Shown here: positions 62,870-64,000 of the stretch, in pieces
How the letters are laid out: each line of letters opens with the position of its first letter
Numbering within the stretch: position 1 is the stretch's first letter
Source of the DNA: Enoplosus armatus
Lineage: Eukaryota > Chordata > Actinopteri > Centrarchiformes > Enoplosidae
Assembly: GCF_043641665.1 (NCBI RefSeq)
Contig: NC_092190.1
Span: 7,888,548-7,952,547 of the forward strand
Direction of reading: 5' to 3'
Length of the DNA stretch: 64,000 bases
Position numbers and translations under genes: made by a program
The notes under the pieces: model-generated
Database searches by the model: none
Told to the model about the DNA's origin: nothing
What the model saw: only the letters and a program-made list of their open reading frames with translations

Positions 62870-64000
62870 TCGCATTCACACACAGTGAAAAGAAAGGAAA
62901 ACTTACACAAGACATTCTCATCATTTCATTTGATTACTCATACATGTTTTTTTTACTGCTATACAAAGTGAAGAACAATATGCTCATTTATTTTTCTACA
63001 GTACAGTTTACCTGCAGTGTGTTTTTTTTAGGCAATACATAATACACAGAAACGAGTTAAAAGACTGAGGGCTGATTGTAAAGGTCTTAAAAACGAATAC
63101 GGAAAAACACAACAATGATTCAGCATCGCAAAAAAAATATATAAGAAAAGGAGCTGCCCTCAACGCTTGCTTACATTTGTACCAGATCATCTTGAACTGA
63201 TATGTTTGGCCGTCTCCGTGGCGATGATCTACATGTTTATGTGTTGGTGGCCTTTCCTGTGTCCAGCTGCGTCTGGCGTGTTAAACCAGTGTGTGACTTC
63301 TGACAGACAGAGCGACAGAGAAGCGTGTTCAAGACCTCGGGCAACACAGTTTATCATCAACATGTTAACTTTATTTGAATTTGAAGTACAATGAAGAGAT
63401 GATTCGAGAAGCTATATAAGTTATCAGTGACAACAGACCTAGACACTCAGAACAAAAAGAACAAACACATCGTGAACATGGGACACTCCTCCTCCTCTCC
63501 TGATTGTAACACATAAGGTCTAAACTGTTTTGCAGTTAAAGGACTGACATCAACTTATGTCTAGAGAATATACACAGGTGTTTCAGCACCGAAATCCAAA
63601 AGTCTTCAGGGAAAGTAACAGGAAAATTATAACTTATTATGACTTTGTTTTCTTTCTTTTTTTTCATCAGGATATCATGAAACACTCAAAAAAGAAAAGT
63701 GTGTTTGTGTTGGTTCAACAGGGATTTGAGCAACGTAAATAAATCGCATTCAGTTTTTTGAAAAAAGTTGTGTCATGACTGATTGTTTCTCAAGCTGACA
63801 CGTGATCAGAATTAGTCTGGATGTTTGTTTTTTCCTTTTTTAAAAAAGCATTGAGAGGTGCTGATTTTGAGTGTGTCTCATGACAAAAATGTACAGTAAA
63901 TTCCAAGAAATATTACCTCTGTTACAAAGATTACAGTACTATTGACAGCAAAAGTCTTCATTTTGAAAGTGAAATGTTTGATAATTATGTTTTCAAAATC

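Larger units (their letters stand above)
52660..64000. other. Non-coding region right of the receptor cluster
   Basis: No gene recognised on either strand and no ubac2 exon seen. It holds the 129-bp-period minisatellite, the compound TGCG/TG repeat and AG and CA microsatellites. Many short TAAT-rich patches between 56 and 63 kb resemble developmental enhancers in composition only. Confidence 0.55.

Noticed and set aside
1..64000. CRISPR arrays, tRNA or rRNA genes, operons
   Set aside because: The only regular repeats are microsatellites and the 129-bp minisatellite, with no spacer pattern. No intact A-box/B-box tRNA was seen; the single A-box-like match (33245-33306) is a SINE-like relic.

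Overview
The window looks like a gene-poor stretch of a teleost fish nuclear genome. It is AT-rich and intron- and microsatellite-rich. It carries fragments of dispersed repeats that I recognise from ray-finned fish, some of them typical of percomorphs, and its protein genes are vertebrate class A GPCRs. I see nothing bacterial, viral or organellar.

Three receptor genes lie head-to-tail on the plus strand between about 33.7 and 52.4 kb. In order they are an intron-containing GPR183-like receptor (coding 33897-35358, three coding exons, 342 aa), gpr183/EBI2 (44454-45590, intronless coding region, 378 aa) and gpr18 (51053-52072, intronless coding region, 339 aa or 330 aa depending on the start). 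Human GPR183 and GPR18 are neighbours on 13q32, so this is the conserved GPR183-GPR18 immune-receptor locus. The extra, intron-split GPR183 paralogue sits at its 5' end. Each gene has a plausible acceptor just before its coding exon and a candidate upstream non-coding exon or donor. Each also has an AATAAA signal 0.3-0.9 kb after the stop.

The left 33 kb (1-33700) has no confident protein gene. It holds microsatellites, a LINE 3'-tail copy, a short LINE-like 3' fragment, a percomorph-type dispersed repeat and AT-rich palindromes. Two weaker exon-like signals lie on the minus strand: a CpG/YY1/CCAAT/E2F promoter-like patch with a possible first exon (19804-19847), and a 21-nt microexon-like block (27866-27886). 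The right 12 kb (52.7-64 kb) is also gene-free. It contains a degenerate minisatellite with a 129-bp higher-order period (about 54.93-55.52 kb) and several simple repeats. No exon of ubac2, which hosts this pair in mammals, was recognised.

Functionally, gpr183 is expected to sense 7-alpha,25-dihydroxycholesterol and guide leukocyte migration. The paralogue keeps most sterol-pocket residues and may be a second oxysterol-type receptor. gpr18 is a lipid receptor expressed in immune cells. These roles are inferred from the families, not shown by the sequence.
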